From: Ophiura sarsii
Taxonomy: Eukaryota; Echinodermata; Ophiuroidea; Amphilepidida; Ophiuridae
NCBI GenBank assembly: GCA_035610835.1
Contig: CM069448.1
Location: 27,677,905-27,741,904 of the forward strand
Direction of reading: 5' to 3'
DNA: 64,000 bases
The first letter of the stretch is position 1, and every line of letters begins with the position of its first letter. Under the pieces are notes generated by a model. That model was not told the DNA's origin, searched no databases, and saw only the letters and a list, made by a program, of their open reading frames with translations. A program made the translations under genes and the position numbers. Of this stretch, positions 45,401 through 53,948 are shown in pieces.

Positions 45401-48400
45401 CCCTGTATAGGTCAATAACACTGTTGAATATAATTACATTAAAATGATATAGCGATAGTATCTTGATGTGTTTGTCCCTGCTCATATCGGTCCAATAAGA
45501 CAACCATATTGAATTATATGGACCACTTGATGGATAGGTGTGGCAGAGTATGTTTGGCTTATAAAATCTGATTGTCTTTTATGCATTTATGAGGGAGGGG
45601 CAGTCTGGGGCACTCATTATGGCAAACTTACTCGTAGTTAGGCTCAGCCACCATTATTCAACTTCAATGTCATATCATTAGTTAAATTCAGGACTCACTG
45701 CAAAACATGGCATGTACGTACGGCCAATACAGGGTGTATCAGCTAAGAACTGTACCGTGTTTCTAAAATACATAAAAAATACAAAATGATTATTGTTTTT
45801 AAAAGTTTAAACACCTGCAATATAAAGGTTAACATGTTTCCTAAATGTAATGTTAATTTTATTGAGATATCTCTTTTTGTTCTCGTGTGGCAAGACTTAA
45901 TCGAAAGTCGATAAAAAACATGTTTCAAATTTGTTAGCTCAAAAGCAATAGGCAAATCTGATTACGCATGGTTTGGGTTAGGACTAGGGTTAGGGTTAGG
46001 GTTAGGTTAGGGTTAGGGTTAGGGTTAGGGTTAGGGTTAGGGTTAGGTTATGGTTTGGTTAGGTTAGGGCTCGGGTTAGGGCTCGGGTTAGGGCTAGGGT
46101 TAGGTTAGGGTTAGGTTAGAGTTAGGGCTAGGGCTAGGGTTAGAGTTAGGGTTAGGTTAGAGTTAGGGTTAGGTTAGAGTTAGGGTTAGGGTAATAATAA
46201 TAATAATATAACGTATTTATAAAGCGCAACATGTATAAAAAACCTCAGAGCGCTGTACACAAAAATACACATAAAAGAAGGGAAAGGCAAAGAATATAAC
46301 ATCAACATGGAGCATTGATCATGATGCACACATAGGAATGTAAAATGATACAAAATAGAGAGTCCGATAGGATCATGAGAAGAGGTGAGTCTTGAGAGCA
46401 CGTTTGAACGAAGAGACGGAAAATGCATTTTTAACAGTCAAAGGTAAATTATTCCATAACATAGGTGCCGCGATCGAAAAAGCTCTCATACCGTATGAGG
46501 AAGTAGATGATCTAGGCACGTGGAGGCGGAATTGTGATGCCGAGCGTAAAACGCGATTTGCATTATGGTGTTGCAAAAGTTCACAGATATATGATGGAGC
46601 AAGATCGTGCATGGCCTTGAAAGTCAGAAGAAGAATTTTGTAGATAATCCGTTTGTTGATGGGGAGCCAGTGGAGTCGACGAAGGTGAGGTGATATGTGT
46701 TCCTTTCGTTTCACTTTACAAACAAGTCTTGCAGCAATGTTTTGCACGCGTTGCAGCTTGAGGATGTCCGAGTCTGGCAGTCCATACAACAAACTGTTGC
46801 AGCAATCGAGTCTTGATGTTACAAAGGCATGGACAAGGCGCTCTGTAGTAGGCTGGTCTAAGTATTGTCTTATGCTACCAATCTTTCTAACAGCATTATG
46901 GGCTGATTTGCAGATATTGTTAATGTGTAGAGACATTCGGAGCCCAGAATCGAAGACAACTCCGAGATTTCGGACATGGTCCTTAGGGATAATATCAGTA
47001 TGGCCAATTGACACAGAATTGAGGGGATCAGCGGTACGAAATCTGGAAGAAAAATGTATTATTTCAGTTTTGCTGTCATTTAGCGCAAGTTTGTTCATGA
47101 TTGCCCATGACTTCACATCATTCACGCATTTCTCAATTTTGCTGATTGCAGTGCAGCGTTCATTTGGATGAAACATGATATATAACTGAGTGTCGTCTGC
47201 ATACGAAACACTATTTAGACCATGCGAAGAAATTATGTCTTGGATTGGGGCACTATACATGATGAACTTGATTGGGCCGGCAACTGATCCTTGTGGAACA
47301 CCACAGTTCAATAATACAGGATCTGACACTGAGTCTTTGATGACAACACGCTGTGTTCGACCTTCCAAATAAGATGTAAACCATGAAAGGGCAGTGCCAC
47401 AGATTCCATAGCGTTTAGACAATCGGTCAAGTAGAATACGGTGGTCGATTGTATCAAATGCAGCAGTCATGTCCAACAATATTAAAACAGCTTCTTGATG
47501 TTGATCGATGGCGCGCAACAGGTCGTTGTTAATACGCAGTAGAGCAGTTTCGGTACTATGGAATGGACGGTATGCTGACTGCATCTTCGCGTGCAAATGA
47601 TTTTTGTCAAGGTACCCCTGCAGTTGCTTGACGGCGGCTCTTTCAGTGATTTTTAAACAAAGGGTAGTGTTAGGGTTGTGGTTAGTTAACCCTAACACTA
47701 ACCTAACCTAACCCTAACCTTAACCCTAACCTAACCTAACCTAACCCTAACTTAACCCTAATCTAACCCTAACCCTAACCCTAACCTTAACCTTAACCTA
47801 ACCCGAGCCCTAACCCAAACCATGCGTTAATCAGATTTGCCGACATATTGAAAACACGTTTTTCATCGATTTCCAATTAAGTCTTGCCACACGAGAACAA
47901 AAAGAGATATCTCAATGAAATTAACATATAATGTAGGAATCATGTTCACCTTTATATTGCAGGTGTTTAAATTAAAAACAATAATCATATTGTATTTTTA
48001 TGTATTTTAGAAACACGGTACAGTTCTTTCTGATGCACCCTGTACACAAGTCGTCAAAGTAATACTTTGCAACACCATCATATCCACACGCACGCAGCCA
48101 CGAATGAAAATTGAACTTAGAACAATATGCCAATATTTGTATAATTATATAGGAATATTAACATTGATCTCAGTTCAAATGTTACCTAAGTCACTTATAA
48201 TACGTATAAGCCATACGTACTGGGTTGCAGTGCCATGTGCCATAATGTTTACGGCATAAATGGTGAAAATCGGTTGTCAATTTAATTTTGCTCAATTCTA
48301 GAACATTTGGCCTAATTATACGTTTAACTTTAAAACAATGGCATATACATTATATATGAATTTAGAAAAAATATGGTTTTTAACCTAGTTTTAGCCTATT

Positions 48401-50014
48401 TTAGAAATCAGCCGATCTCCAGGACAGTTGCAACAAATATCGTCCTGGTCTTTGCCCGATCTCCAACTGGATATTATCACGAGAACAATTTTTGTGGGAT
48501 AGTTGTAACAAGTCTCTTCATGGATAATCATTATAAACACTTAAAAAGATAGTTGAAAAAGGGTATCACTCATTTTCAAGTAATTTTACGCTTTTCGTGC
48601 TCATTTACCGAGAAAACGAATGGTAAAAATGAAAGGAAAAATAGTAATGTGTAGCCCTTTTTCTGTCGGTCTATTGTTGTCCCTAAAAAGGTTGTTTAAA
48701 AAAACGACCTATTTTTAAGCGTGTACTATTATCTTGGTTAGACGAGAGGGTTTACACTAGAAATAAATGATTCAAAACAGTTATCTTTATGTTTAATTAT
48801 CACAGAATTGGGAGAATGAATATAGATATGGGATCAATAGCGAAGAGGAGGACTTTGACAGCGCAGTAAAAGACTACGACGAGGATGAAGACACTGCCAA
48901 AGTGAGACGTCCCTATTCTTCACTCAAAAGTGTCACACCAGAACCAACGGCCTCATGCAACTTCAGGAAACCACTAGGTCCTAAATCGAAACCGAATAAC
49001 TTTGTCAATGCGCACTTCGGCAACTTGCCTAAGACTGAAGTATGCGTGACTCCGATACAAAAGACCACAGAAATGCCTGAAAGAAATTTCACGCTTAATC
49101 CGCAGGAAGCGTCAAAGAAAACGACAAAAAAGATGACAGCAAATAAGAAACATAATATTGCCAGCAAATCGAAAAGTGTGCCAGTTATTTTACCATCAGT
49201 CACGAAGCCACCTGAGAGAGTTCAATCCCGAAATGAGCGTCGTTCTTTACCAGTTACTGCAAGTAAAAGGGGATCCCCTCCACCATGTCCACGTGGTAAG
49301 ACAAAACCGACACCAGTCTCAGTGCAGCCAGAGTCCCGTGTTGCAAAACAGGCCAAAACACCAAAGTCTGCAAGCACGGCGGCTACCGACTATCCAAAAA
49401 GCGAACCCGTTAGTAGTGATAAGAAGGATAAGGAAAATCCCTCCAAAGTAATGAATCGAATACCGGTAGCTGCAAGTAAAGGGCGACCCCCTTCCCGTGG
49501 TAAGATAAACCCGACATCATCTGACTCGGCGGTACAGCTAGAGTCCCGTGCTGCAAAGCAGGTGAAAACACCCAAGTCTGCAAGCAAGGCTACCGAATAT
49601 AAAAAATGCGAAGGCGTTAGCGATGAGAAGTATGATGAAAGTGCGTCCATAACTGGTCGCGTACAGAAAGTAGAAGCAAGATGGAGAACGGATTGCTGCA
49701 AAAATTGCACTAAGAGTGAAACGTGTAACAGTGTTGGGAAGAGAAATGCTCTAAAGTGCATCAAATGTGGTCATAAGCAAGAGGATTCGGATTTGGTCAA
49801 TCGGCTTGAAGTAGAAGTCACTCTGGTCACTCGAGATAAACGCATTGTAACAAAGCCACTGTATCATCTGGAGCTACAGGCATTCTTTCGTGCAAATGGC
49901 GACGCAATAAGTGATTACCGCAGTAAAGACGGCTATAAGACTTATTTAAAAGATCAAAAGACTCTTTGTTTAAAGTTAGATGCTAACAGAGATGTGATAA
50001 AAATATCAAAATAG
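28843..50014 (+). CDS. Gene 2: tandem-CARD protein with C-terminal zinc-ribbon-like module
   Basis: Six exons with matching phases (28843-28975, 29251-29376, 40635-40964, 41626-41871, 44812-44939, 48806-50014) total 2172 nt: 723 residues and a stop. Residues about 12-87 form CARD1 and about 105-195 CARD2 (FVEKVNPSAMLPHLQECLTA then EEINTI). Residues about 197-350 are acidic and serine-rich, and 350-605 a basic Pro/Ser/Lys linker with an internal duplication. Residues 606-723 carry C619-x2-C622 and C639-x2-C642, a zinc-ribbon spacing, then an apparently beta-rich tail. Tandem N-terminal CARDs recall RIG-I-like receptors, but no helicase follows. A signalling adaptor is the likeliest role; this is inferred. 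Confidence 0.85.
29251..29376 (+). CDS. Gene 2 exon 2: second half of CARD1
   Basis: The acceptor ACATTTGCAG and donor GTGAGT, phase 1 to 1. The peptide EEMDHLQTLVRTEAVCKLLY followed by ILSRCKTPDGVYTAFIKSLK matches CARD helices 3-6, with the usual L-x-x-L-x-x-R-x-x-x-x-x-F-x-x-L pattern. The split of one CARD over two exons mirrors gene 1. Confidence 0.85.
29377..30757. other. Gene 2 intron 2, proximal part
   Basis: Holds several long G runs (about 29575-29611, 30078-30107 and 30355-30407). The last is followed by GCTGGTTACGCCACTGG (about 30447), the usual terminal phrase of hAT-like elements in this window, so the G runs lie at the ends of such elements. No exon was found. Confidence 0.5.
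32713..33224. repeat. 512-bp terminal repeat, left copy
   Basis: A self-contained unit with 19-bp inverted ends differing at one position. It contains the hairpin ACCGGCCCGTTTC/GAAACGGG (about 32770-32795). No ORF. Identical copy at 34345-34856. Confidence 0.88.
34345..34856. repeat. 512-bp terminal repeat, right copy
   Basis: Same length, sequence and inverted ends as the left copy, in the same orientation. Ends at AACC directly before the TTAG duplication. Confidence 0.88.
35129..35589. other. Unassigned intron segment
   Basis: Between the LINE 5' end and the satellite units. A phrase TACAACAATAGAG(G)ATTGATG is repeated at about 35354 and 35403. Nothing coding was recognised. Confidence 0.35.
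36709..37051. repeat. Palindrome at the centre of the inverted array
   Basis: About 128 bp (from GAGTGTATATTACATCAAAT to AGGCTGCCAGAATGG) reads as the reverse complement of the segment ending at 37051, with a spacer of about 85 bp. Near-identity of the arms suggests a young or gene-converted foldback. Confidence 0.85.
37578..38970 (+). pseudogene. RTE-like reverse transcriptase pseudogene
   Basis: The longest intact piece is 38021-38617 (palm with VRQGCILS and YADD). The preceding piece 37585-37932 has the fingers. In-frame stops and a frameshift separate them, so no full enzyme can be made. It is similar in order to the 31.4-35.1 kb LINE but clearly a different subfamily. Confidence 0.85.
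38974..39707 (-). mobile_element. L2-like LINE 3' fragment nested in the RTE-like LINE
   Basis: Minus-strand 3' end with a coding piece at 39086-39685 (MGVIVQNDLKMDVFVKNICR, LVHAFITCRLDQCNSLLHGL, LHWLPIKYRIVYKILLLTYK, ELWNNIPLHVKNAE) and a terminal ATT microsatellite, a usual L2/CR1 3' tail. The duplication TATCTCT flanks it (38967-38973, 39708-39714). It is the youngest layer here: satellite, then RTE-like LINE, then this. Confidence 0.88.
39986..40634. other. Distal part of gene 2 intron 2
   Basis: A Tc1-type terminal phrase CAGGGTGAGTCAAAAAAC follows TA near 40075, with no matching right end seen. The rest is unassigned. Confidence 0.4.
40635..40964 (+). CDS. Gene 2 exon 3: CARD2
   Basis: The acceptor TCATTTTCAG and donor GTAAGG, phase 1 to 1, 330 nt, after an 11.3-kb intron full of repeats. 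The peptide holds a leading helix (EYLADMIEKGLNPSD), then a complete CARD from KVYSHIIETFTPAFVEKVNP to TRLRTLAAAI. FxEKVNPxxxLPxLxxx is shared with the CARD of gene 1, evidence of common origin. Confidence 0.88.
40988..41084. mobile_element. 97-bp MITE with TA flanks
   Basis: The termini CATGTTCTCAAAATAAGTAA and, inverted, CAGTCCTCAAAATAAGTAAC lie inside TA. AAATAAGTAACTGACC is shared with the 12060-13211 element, so this is a minimal relative in gene 2 intron 3. Confidence 0.7.
41626..41871 (+). CDS. Gene 2 exon 4: acidic/serine-rich linker
   Basis: Bounded by TTGGTTATAG and GTAGGT, phase 1 to 1. The peptide starts GHFEMEEEDFGTQPFTNAAE and contains DNRKSLNSDRTNHRSSPSQ, then a short amphipathic stretch SFKDHLLRVIQKAF before an acidic end. 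No domain recognised. Confidence 0.8.
41950..43717. repeat. Outer nested repeats around a foldback element in gene 2 intron 4
   Basis: A direct repeat (about 41950-42033 and 43646-43717) shares GAACGCTGAGCGCAC and TCTTGAATAATG. Just inside, an inverted pair (about 42059-42140 and 43555-43643) shares AATCATCTAAATTC-like sequence. Both enclose the element 42346-43414. The layering suggests sequential insertions of related repeats. Confidence 0.6.
42346..43414. mobile_element. Foldback TIR element, TA flanks
   Basis: The termini CAGGCTGACCCAAAATGATA and, inverted, CAGGATGTCCCAAAATGAAT are bounded by TA (42344-42345, 43415-43416). The inverted arms extend about 360 bp each, with indels, through the shared phrases ATACTGTACCCTTT, ACACTCCATT and ATAATCTCTTGTCT. 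No ORF. Tc1/mariner-type target. Confidence 0.8.
43718..44811. other. Distal part of gene 2 intron 4
   Basis: Contains a TA dinucleotide run (about 44508-44534) and an A/T-rich repeat of AAAATTGACGAAAATGT phrases (44470-44720). No exon with fitting phase was found. Confidence 0.45.
44812..44939 (+). CDS. Gene 2 exon 5: short acidic exon
   Basis: Bounded by ACCTGATTCAG and GTATGG, phase 1 to 0, 42 full codons. The peptide includes SLQPSEIGELGGEYHSLSHG and ends DDEYHDALEDSE. Low complexity and acidic, probably disordered. Called on splice signals, phase and composition continuity with its neighbours. Confidence 0.72.
45968..46192 (+). repeat. Telomere-like GGGTTAG/GGTTAG tract
   Basis: About 225 bp of TTAGGG with frequent TTAGG and TTAGGGC variants. 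Its internal, degenerate nature and mirrored partner at 47690-47818 argue that it is part of a transposon arm rather than a true chromosome end. Confidence 0.9.
46193..47655 (-). mobile_element. L2-like LINE inserted in the telomere-like element
   Basis: Minus-strand, 5'-truncated near the RT fingers and ending in an ATT/AAT microsatellite (46193-46208) at the junction with the GGGTTAG tract. Target duplication cannot be resolved because both flanks are TTAGGG-like. It is better preserved than the L2-like copy at 39 kb. Confidence 0.85.
46373..47655 (-). CDS. L2-like reverse transcriptase, 5'-truncated open frame
   Basis: An uninterrupted frame of roughly 427 LINE codons. Motifs in order are SAYRPFHSTETALLRI, LLDMTAAFDTIDH, CGVPQGSVAGPIKFI, catalytic SYADDTQLYI, LNDSKTEIIHF, NLGVVFDSGLRM, HAFVTSRLDCCNSLLYGL, RLHWLPINKRIIYKILLLTF and MLWNNLPLTVKNA. 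Residues upstream of the motif LKITERAAVKQL derive from telomere-like DNA. Lack of endonuclease means it cannot mobilise itself, but an open frame of this length implies a recent insertion. Confidence 0.85.
47690..47818 (-). repeat. Telomere-like CCCTAAC tract, mirrored arm
   Basis: Complement of the left tract, with CCTAACC and CTTAACC variants. Ends at AACCATGCGTTAATCAGATT, the complement of the phrase that precedes the left tract. Confidence 0.9.
48043..48805. other. Distal part of gene 2 intron 5
   Basis: No bounded repeat or exon was recognised before the exon 6 acceptor. Confidence 0.4.
48806..50014 (+). CDS. Gene 2 exon 6: basic linker, zinc ribbon and stop
   Basis: The acceptor TTAATTATCACAG is followed by 402 codons and TAG. 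It starts acidic (NWENEYRYGINSEEEDFDS), turns basic and Pro/Ser-rich with two copies of a roughly 70-residue unit (ESRVAKQAKTPKSAS and ESRAAKQVKTPKSAS as anchors), then the Cys-rich module CCKNC ... LKCIKCGHK and the tail LEVEVTLVTRDKRIVTKPLY. The layout of a Cys-x2-Cys pair knuckle leading into alternating hydrophobic strands recalls the zinc-bearing OB fold of RPA1 DBD-C, but this is a weak resemblance seen by eye. Confidence 0.88.
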   Translation, partial: NWENEYRYGINSEEEDFDSAVKDYDEDEDTAKVRRPYSSLKSVTPEPTASCNFRKPLGPKSKPNNFVNAHFGNLPKTEVCVTPIQKTTEMPERNFTLNPQEASKKTTKKMTANKKHNIASKSKSVPVILPSVTKPPERVQSRNERRSLPVTASKRGSPPPCPRGKTKPTPVSVQPESRVAKQAKTPKSASTAATDYPKSEPVSSDKKDKENPSKVMNRIPVAASKGRPPSRGKINPTSSDSAVQLESRAAKQVKTPKSASKATEYKKCEGVSDEKYDESASITGRVQKVEARWRTDCCKNCTKSETCNSVGKRNALKCIKCGHKQEDSDLVNRLEVEVTLVTRDKRIVTKPLYHLELQAFFRANGDAISDYRSKDGYKTYLKDQKTLCLKLDANRDVIKISK

Positions 50015-50038
50015 TTAGCTTACCTTGTATAGGCAGAC

Positions 50039-50044
50039 AATAAA
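50039..50044 (+). promoter_or_regulatory. Polyadenylation signal of gene 2
   Basis: AATAAA lies 25 bases after the stop codon of gene 2 in an otherwise unique stretch, giving a very short 3' UTR if used. The next repeat begins at about 50100. Confidence 0.5.
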
Positions 50045-50099
50045 TATGAACGCAATGGCCAAGTATGGGTTTGAAGTCCTATTTTGGTTTCCTTTGTAA

Positions 50100-50703
50100 A
50101 GGCCCTGTCACGTTTTAGCGAATAGAGTCAACGTTATGTGACCGACGTTTTGGAAATTTGCGTGTACGTTCGTGTAAGGTGTCATTCGTTCAAGACATAA
50201 TTGGTATACATTCTATTCGCTCGTGGTTCGCTAGGGGTTGGTAGTGGTGCACTGGGGTCTAGGAATTTGTTTGAGCATGTTCAAAATGTTGAGAGGGGGA
50301 AAACGTAGTGATCAATACGGTATGTAGGCCTATACGTTGAGCATTCGCTGTGTGAACGTTGAGCACGTTGGGTGAAGGTTTATTCTCTAAGCACCTTATA
50401 TGACCGAATAGCTGACGATTTAGCAACGTAAACCCAACATTCGAAACGCTCACGCAGTGAATGCTCATTGTATACAGTGTATTCCCGAGTGTATTGATCA
50501 CTACGTTGTCACCCTCTCAACATTTTGAACATGCTCAAAGAAATATCCTAAACACCAGCGCACCTCTCCGAACCCCTAACGAATACAACGTAGGCCTACG
50601 CCAAATATGTTACGAACAAATGAAAACTTACAAGAAAGTACACCTACATTTCCAAACACGTCGACCACACGTTACATCTACTCGCTACAGTGTGACAGGG
50701 TCT
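50100..50703. mobile_element. Harbinger-like foldback MITE downstream of gene 2
   Basis: The termini AGGCCCTGTCAC and, inverted, AGACCCTGTCAC lie inside TAA (50097-50099, 50704-50706). Inverted arms of about 280 bp share GAGCATGTTCAAAATGTTGA and GTAGTGATCAATAC. A further terminal phrase GTGACAGGGCCTTAA at about 50985-50999 is a solo end or a second partial copy. Confidence 0.75.
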
Positions 50704-50999
50704 TAATCCAGTGATCATCTTGATCACTGAAATCAGTGTTTTGGTTGACGACACATGACTTTGTTTAATAATCAGTCAATCTTCACATGCATCATCTCAT
50801 AGTAAAGACGAGAATTTTTATCGACAAATGCATAATTTAATAATTTCATTCTGGAGCTATAGTTTTGGAGTTAAGAACGTATTTTAATATACCTCGTAAG
50901 TTCCGTTTTTTGTTGACCTTATGTCACGAGCGAACGACTAACTTACACGAATGTACGTTACGTTAGCTTTGTTCGCTAATAATTATGTGACAGGGCCTT

Positions 51000-52128
51000 A
51001 AGTTTTGACAACGTCTCAATGTTTAGGCCTAGCGCCTATCTGTTATCTTTTTAACCGCGTTATAACGTCATGTATGACATTTACTCCAACCAAGGTACAA
51101 CAAAATACAACATACGACATCAATTGTTCAACTTTCATGAGACATATTTAAAAGGAATTTTACAAAAGTGTATGTTTTTAAATGTTGATAGTATGATTTG
51201 TATCCAAACTTGCCTGTAAAATATATGTGCTTTTATACCGACAATTTATTTATTTGTATTCATACTTCAAGTGGTCTATAAAAATGAATACACATTTTGA
51301 GAGTCCGATTTATCAACGGTTTTAAGAAACATCATACGATTAAATTTACACATTCTTAAACTGCAATGTCTCAGGCATATATGGTGAAAATGACATTGAA
51401 ATTCAAGCTTTAAGTACAAGAAAGTAGCCTTTCAAATGAAAATGGTTAAAAACAAACCAGTTTGTCCACAAGTTAGTCAGTGACAGAATTGCAGACCCTG
51501 GTATCTCGTACTGGGGCCAGCTTTAACAAATCTCCAGTATTCCAATGGTGTGCATTGAAAACAGCATGGAAAATATAAAGAAACAGTACAAGTGTTTAAA
51601 AAGACAGTTTGTCAAACTTCCATTTGCGTCTGTGATGAGAAACAGATTGTTAGCAAGTTTTCTAAAAATGTTCACTATTTTGTAATTTGTGCTTCAATTT
51701 CAATGCCATGTTCACCATACTTGCCCAAGTGGTGGCAGTTTATGAATATTGTAAAATACGGTATGTTATCTCAATAATTTCCCTCCCTTTTTTGGACCAC
51801 TCTTAGGAAAATGACCAATATTATGTTTTTATGTATATATGGCTATATATTAGCAGACTACCACAATTGAGTGATAGGCATTTACGACGGGTATATCCAG
51901 GTAAAGGGGTTTATTAACGGGTTTGCCGCATGACCCTTATTTATCAAATTGGCGGTTCTGAAAAGAGCTTATAAAGGGGGTGTTAACCCTTTTTACAAGC
52001 GCTGTAACTTTTGAACTATTCATGTGATGTATTACATTATTGGAAAGGAAATGAGTCAGAGAATCCATTTTTGGTATCAAATTTAGATTTTTAAAAATGG
52101 ATTTGTTTAACTTTTATATACATCACAT
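51000..52128. other. Intergenic stretch, no gene seen
   Basis: Unassigned. Near 51955-52110 the phrase TTGGAAAGGAAATGAGTCAG resembles the arm of the following foldback element, suggesting an older partial copy. Confidence 0.4.
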
Positions 52129-52851
52129 TTAAGGGGGACTTAAGGAAGTTTTTTGTTGAATTTTGTTAGTGCTGTAATTATTGAACCATGACTCAAATGT
52201 GTATAAAAGTATACCTTTTTGGAAAGGAAATGGATCAGAGAATCCAAATTTGGCATCAATTTTGACCAGAAATGTTGATTTTTTTGAGAAAATCACAAAA
52301 AAAATAAATCACTTTTTTGACCCAATTTTTTTGAACAAAGCTAACAAACATAATTTTGAGTTAAAAATGCCCAAATCACTTGATGATGATGTTAAGACAC
52401 TACTGGAGGGACGATTTTTAATTTTATTAATCGAATCCAATATTTTTTGAAATTTTGACAAAAAAGTGTTAAAAAAAAATTAAAAATCCAATTTTCACGG
52501 TTTTTTGGCACTTTTTGGTCAACATTTTCAAAAATATTAGATTAGGTTTAAAAAAAATAAATCGTCCCTTCATTAGTGTCTTAACATCATTATAAAGTGA
52601 TTTGGCCATTTTTTACTCAAAATTATTTTTTGTTAGCTTTGTTCAAAAAAATGTGGGTCAAAAAAGTGAATTTTGTGATTTTCTCAAAAAATCTACTTTT
52701 TTGGTCAAAATTGACGCCAAATTTGGATTCTCTAATCCATTTCCTTTCCAAAAATGTATACTTTTATATACATTTGATTAATAGTTTAATAATTACAGCA
52801 CTCACAAAATTCAAAAAATCAAATAAAAAACGTCCTTAAGTCCCCCCTTAA
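52129..52851. mobile_element. Near-complete palindrome with TTAA flanks
   Basis: TTAA (52129-52132, 52848-52851) encloses ends GGGGGACTTAAGGAAGTTTT and, inverted, GGGGGGACTTAAGGACGTTT. The arms, about 330 bp each, stay complementary almost to the centre (CTTGATGATGATGTTAAGAC against its complement). A foldback member of the TTAA group. Confidence 0.8.
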
Positions 52852-53493
52852 TAACTCTGAAAGGATCTGTTCAATATGATTCCACTGGTCTACTGTCGGA
52901 CTATGTTGGCTCCGAATAACATCTATGTCATGGTCGGATTCAAATAACCTAAAATGCAGATTTAAAATTTAGGAATTTCATTTTTCTCTCAAAATTGTTG
53001 TTTGGACTTTGAACATTTTGCAAGGTTATTTATTAAACCAAATTGTATTTTGGACTTGGTAAAATTTAGGCACACAGTTTTGATACCAATTCTGTCCTGA
53101 CATAGAAAATTTGGAGAATCATTTGGTGAACCAAATCGGGTTGACACTTATATAAAAACTCACATTTGGACGTTATCAATTAATAATCGGGCTTAAGTTG
53201 TATGTTAACCAATATAGAAGGATGATATCCATGAACCATTGTATATGTAGATTATAATATGCTATGCGTATGATTATCTTTTTCGAGAAAGAAAACTCGT
53301 TTTATTTTTATTTTAAATAAAATACTTGTAAAAAATTGGACTGGTCAATCTTAGGTTTTTCCAAGTGTCTCAACTGAGCAACGATTAAACATTCCTACAT
53401 CAGCAGCTGGGAATGACAATCTATTCATATTGCCCAAATGATGATACAATGACCTTTAAAGACGTTGGAGCTAATTATGAACTCTTGATAGTC
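52852..53493. other. Intergenic stretch, no gene seen
   Basis: A/T-rich, without a bounded repeat or exon that I could support. Confidence 0.35.
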
Positions 53494-53880
53494 TTAAAGG
53501 GGCGTGTACATCTCAAGTGTTTGTCCTGGACAAAAATCACATGACTCCCTACGTATCTGAGTCTCCGTGTTTCCATGTAATAATACCCATGGTGCAATAG
53601 ATTTGCCGCGCCGAATTCCAATCGAAAAAACGTAATGCATTTTATGTACGAACGAAATACTAAGGTGTCTAGAATCGTTTCGAAAAGTAGTGTTATGCAT
53701 TATAATGAAATCAGAATTACAATCTCCTTCAGCATATAATCAACTTTTGGGCGATAATCCTATGTTAAAAACGCACAACAATCGAAATATAAAGCATTTT
53801 AGCCCGCATTTTTGCCCCGATTCATGTGAATTCGTATTTTGAACTTTATGTATTTTATTTTCTAAACATCTATGTGTAGT

Positions 53881-53948
53881 CTTCATTAGCTCAGTCGGCA
53901 AAGCGCCGGCTTCATAATCATGAGGTCAGTGGTTCGAATCCTAGGATT
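53881..53948 (+). tRNA. tRNA-derived sequence in the left arm (Met-like loop)
   Basis: GTCTTCATTAGCTCAGTCGG (box A), a TTCATAA loop that would give anticodon CAT, and box B GTGGTTCGAATCC at normal spacing. The anticodon stem is poorly paired, so function is doubtful. Best preserved of three copies. Confidence 0.55.

Larger units (their letters stand above)
45730..48042. mobile_element. Foldback element built of telomere-like repeats, split by a LINE
   Basis: The outer arms (about 235 bp each) are inverted copies beginning CAGGGTGTATCAGCTAAGAA and, inverted, CAGGGTGCATCAGAAAGAAC, inside TA (45728-45729, 48043-48044). The inner arms are telomere-like: GGGTTAG repeats at about 45968-46192 and CCCTAAC repeats at about 47690-47818. 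An L2-like LINE sits between them. Without the LINE the element would be roughly 0.8 kb and nearly palindromic. It lies in gene 2 intron 5. Confidence 0.85.

Noticed and set aside
45968..46192. True telomere or chromosome-fusion point
   Set aside because: The tract is degenerate, short and mirrored within TA-flanked TIR arms; gene 2 continues on both sides.
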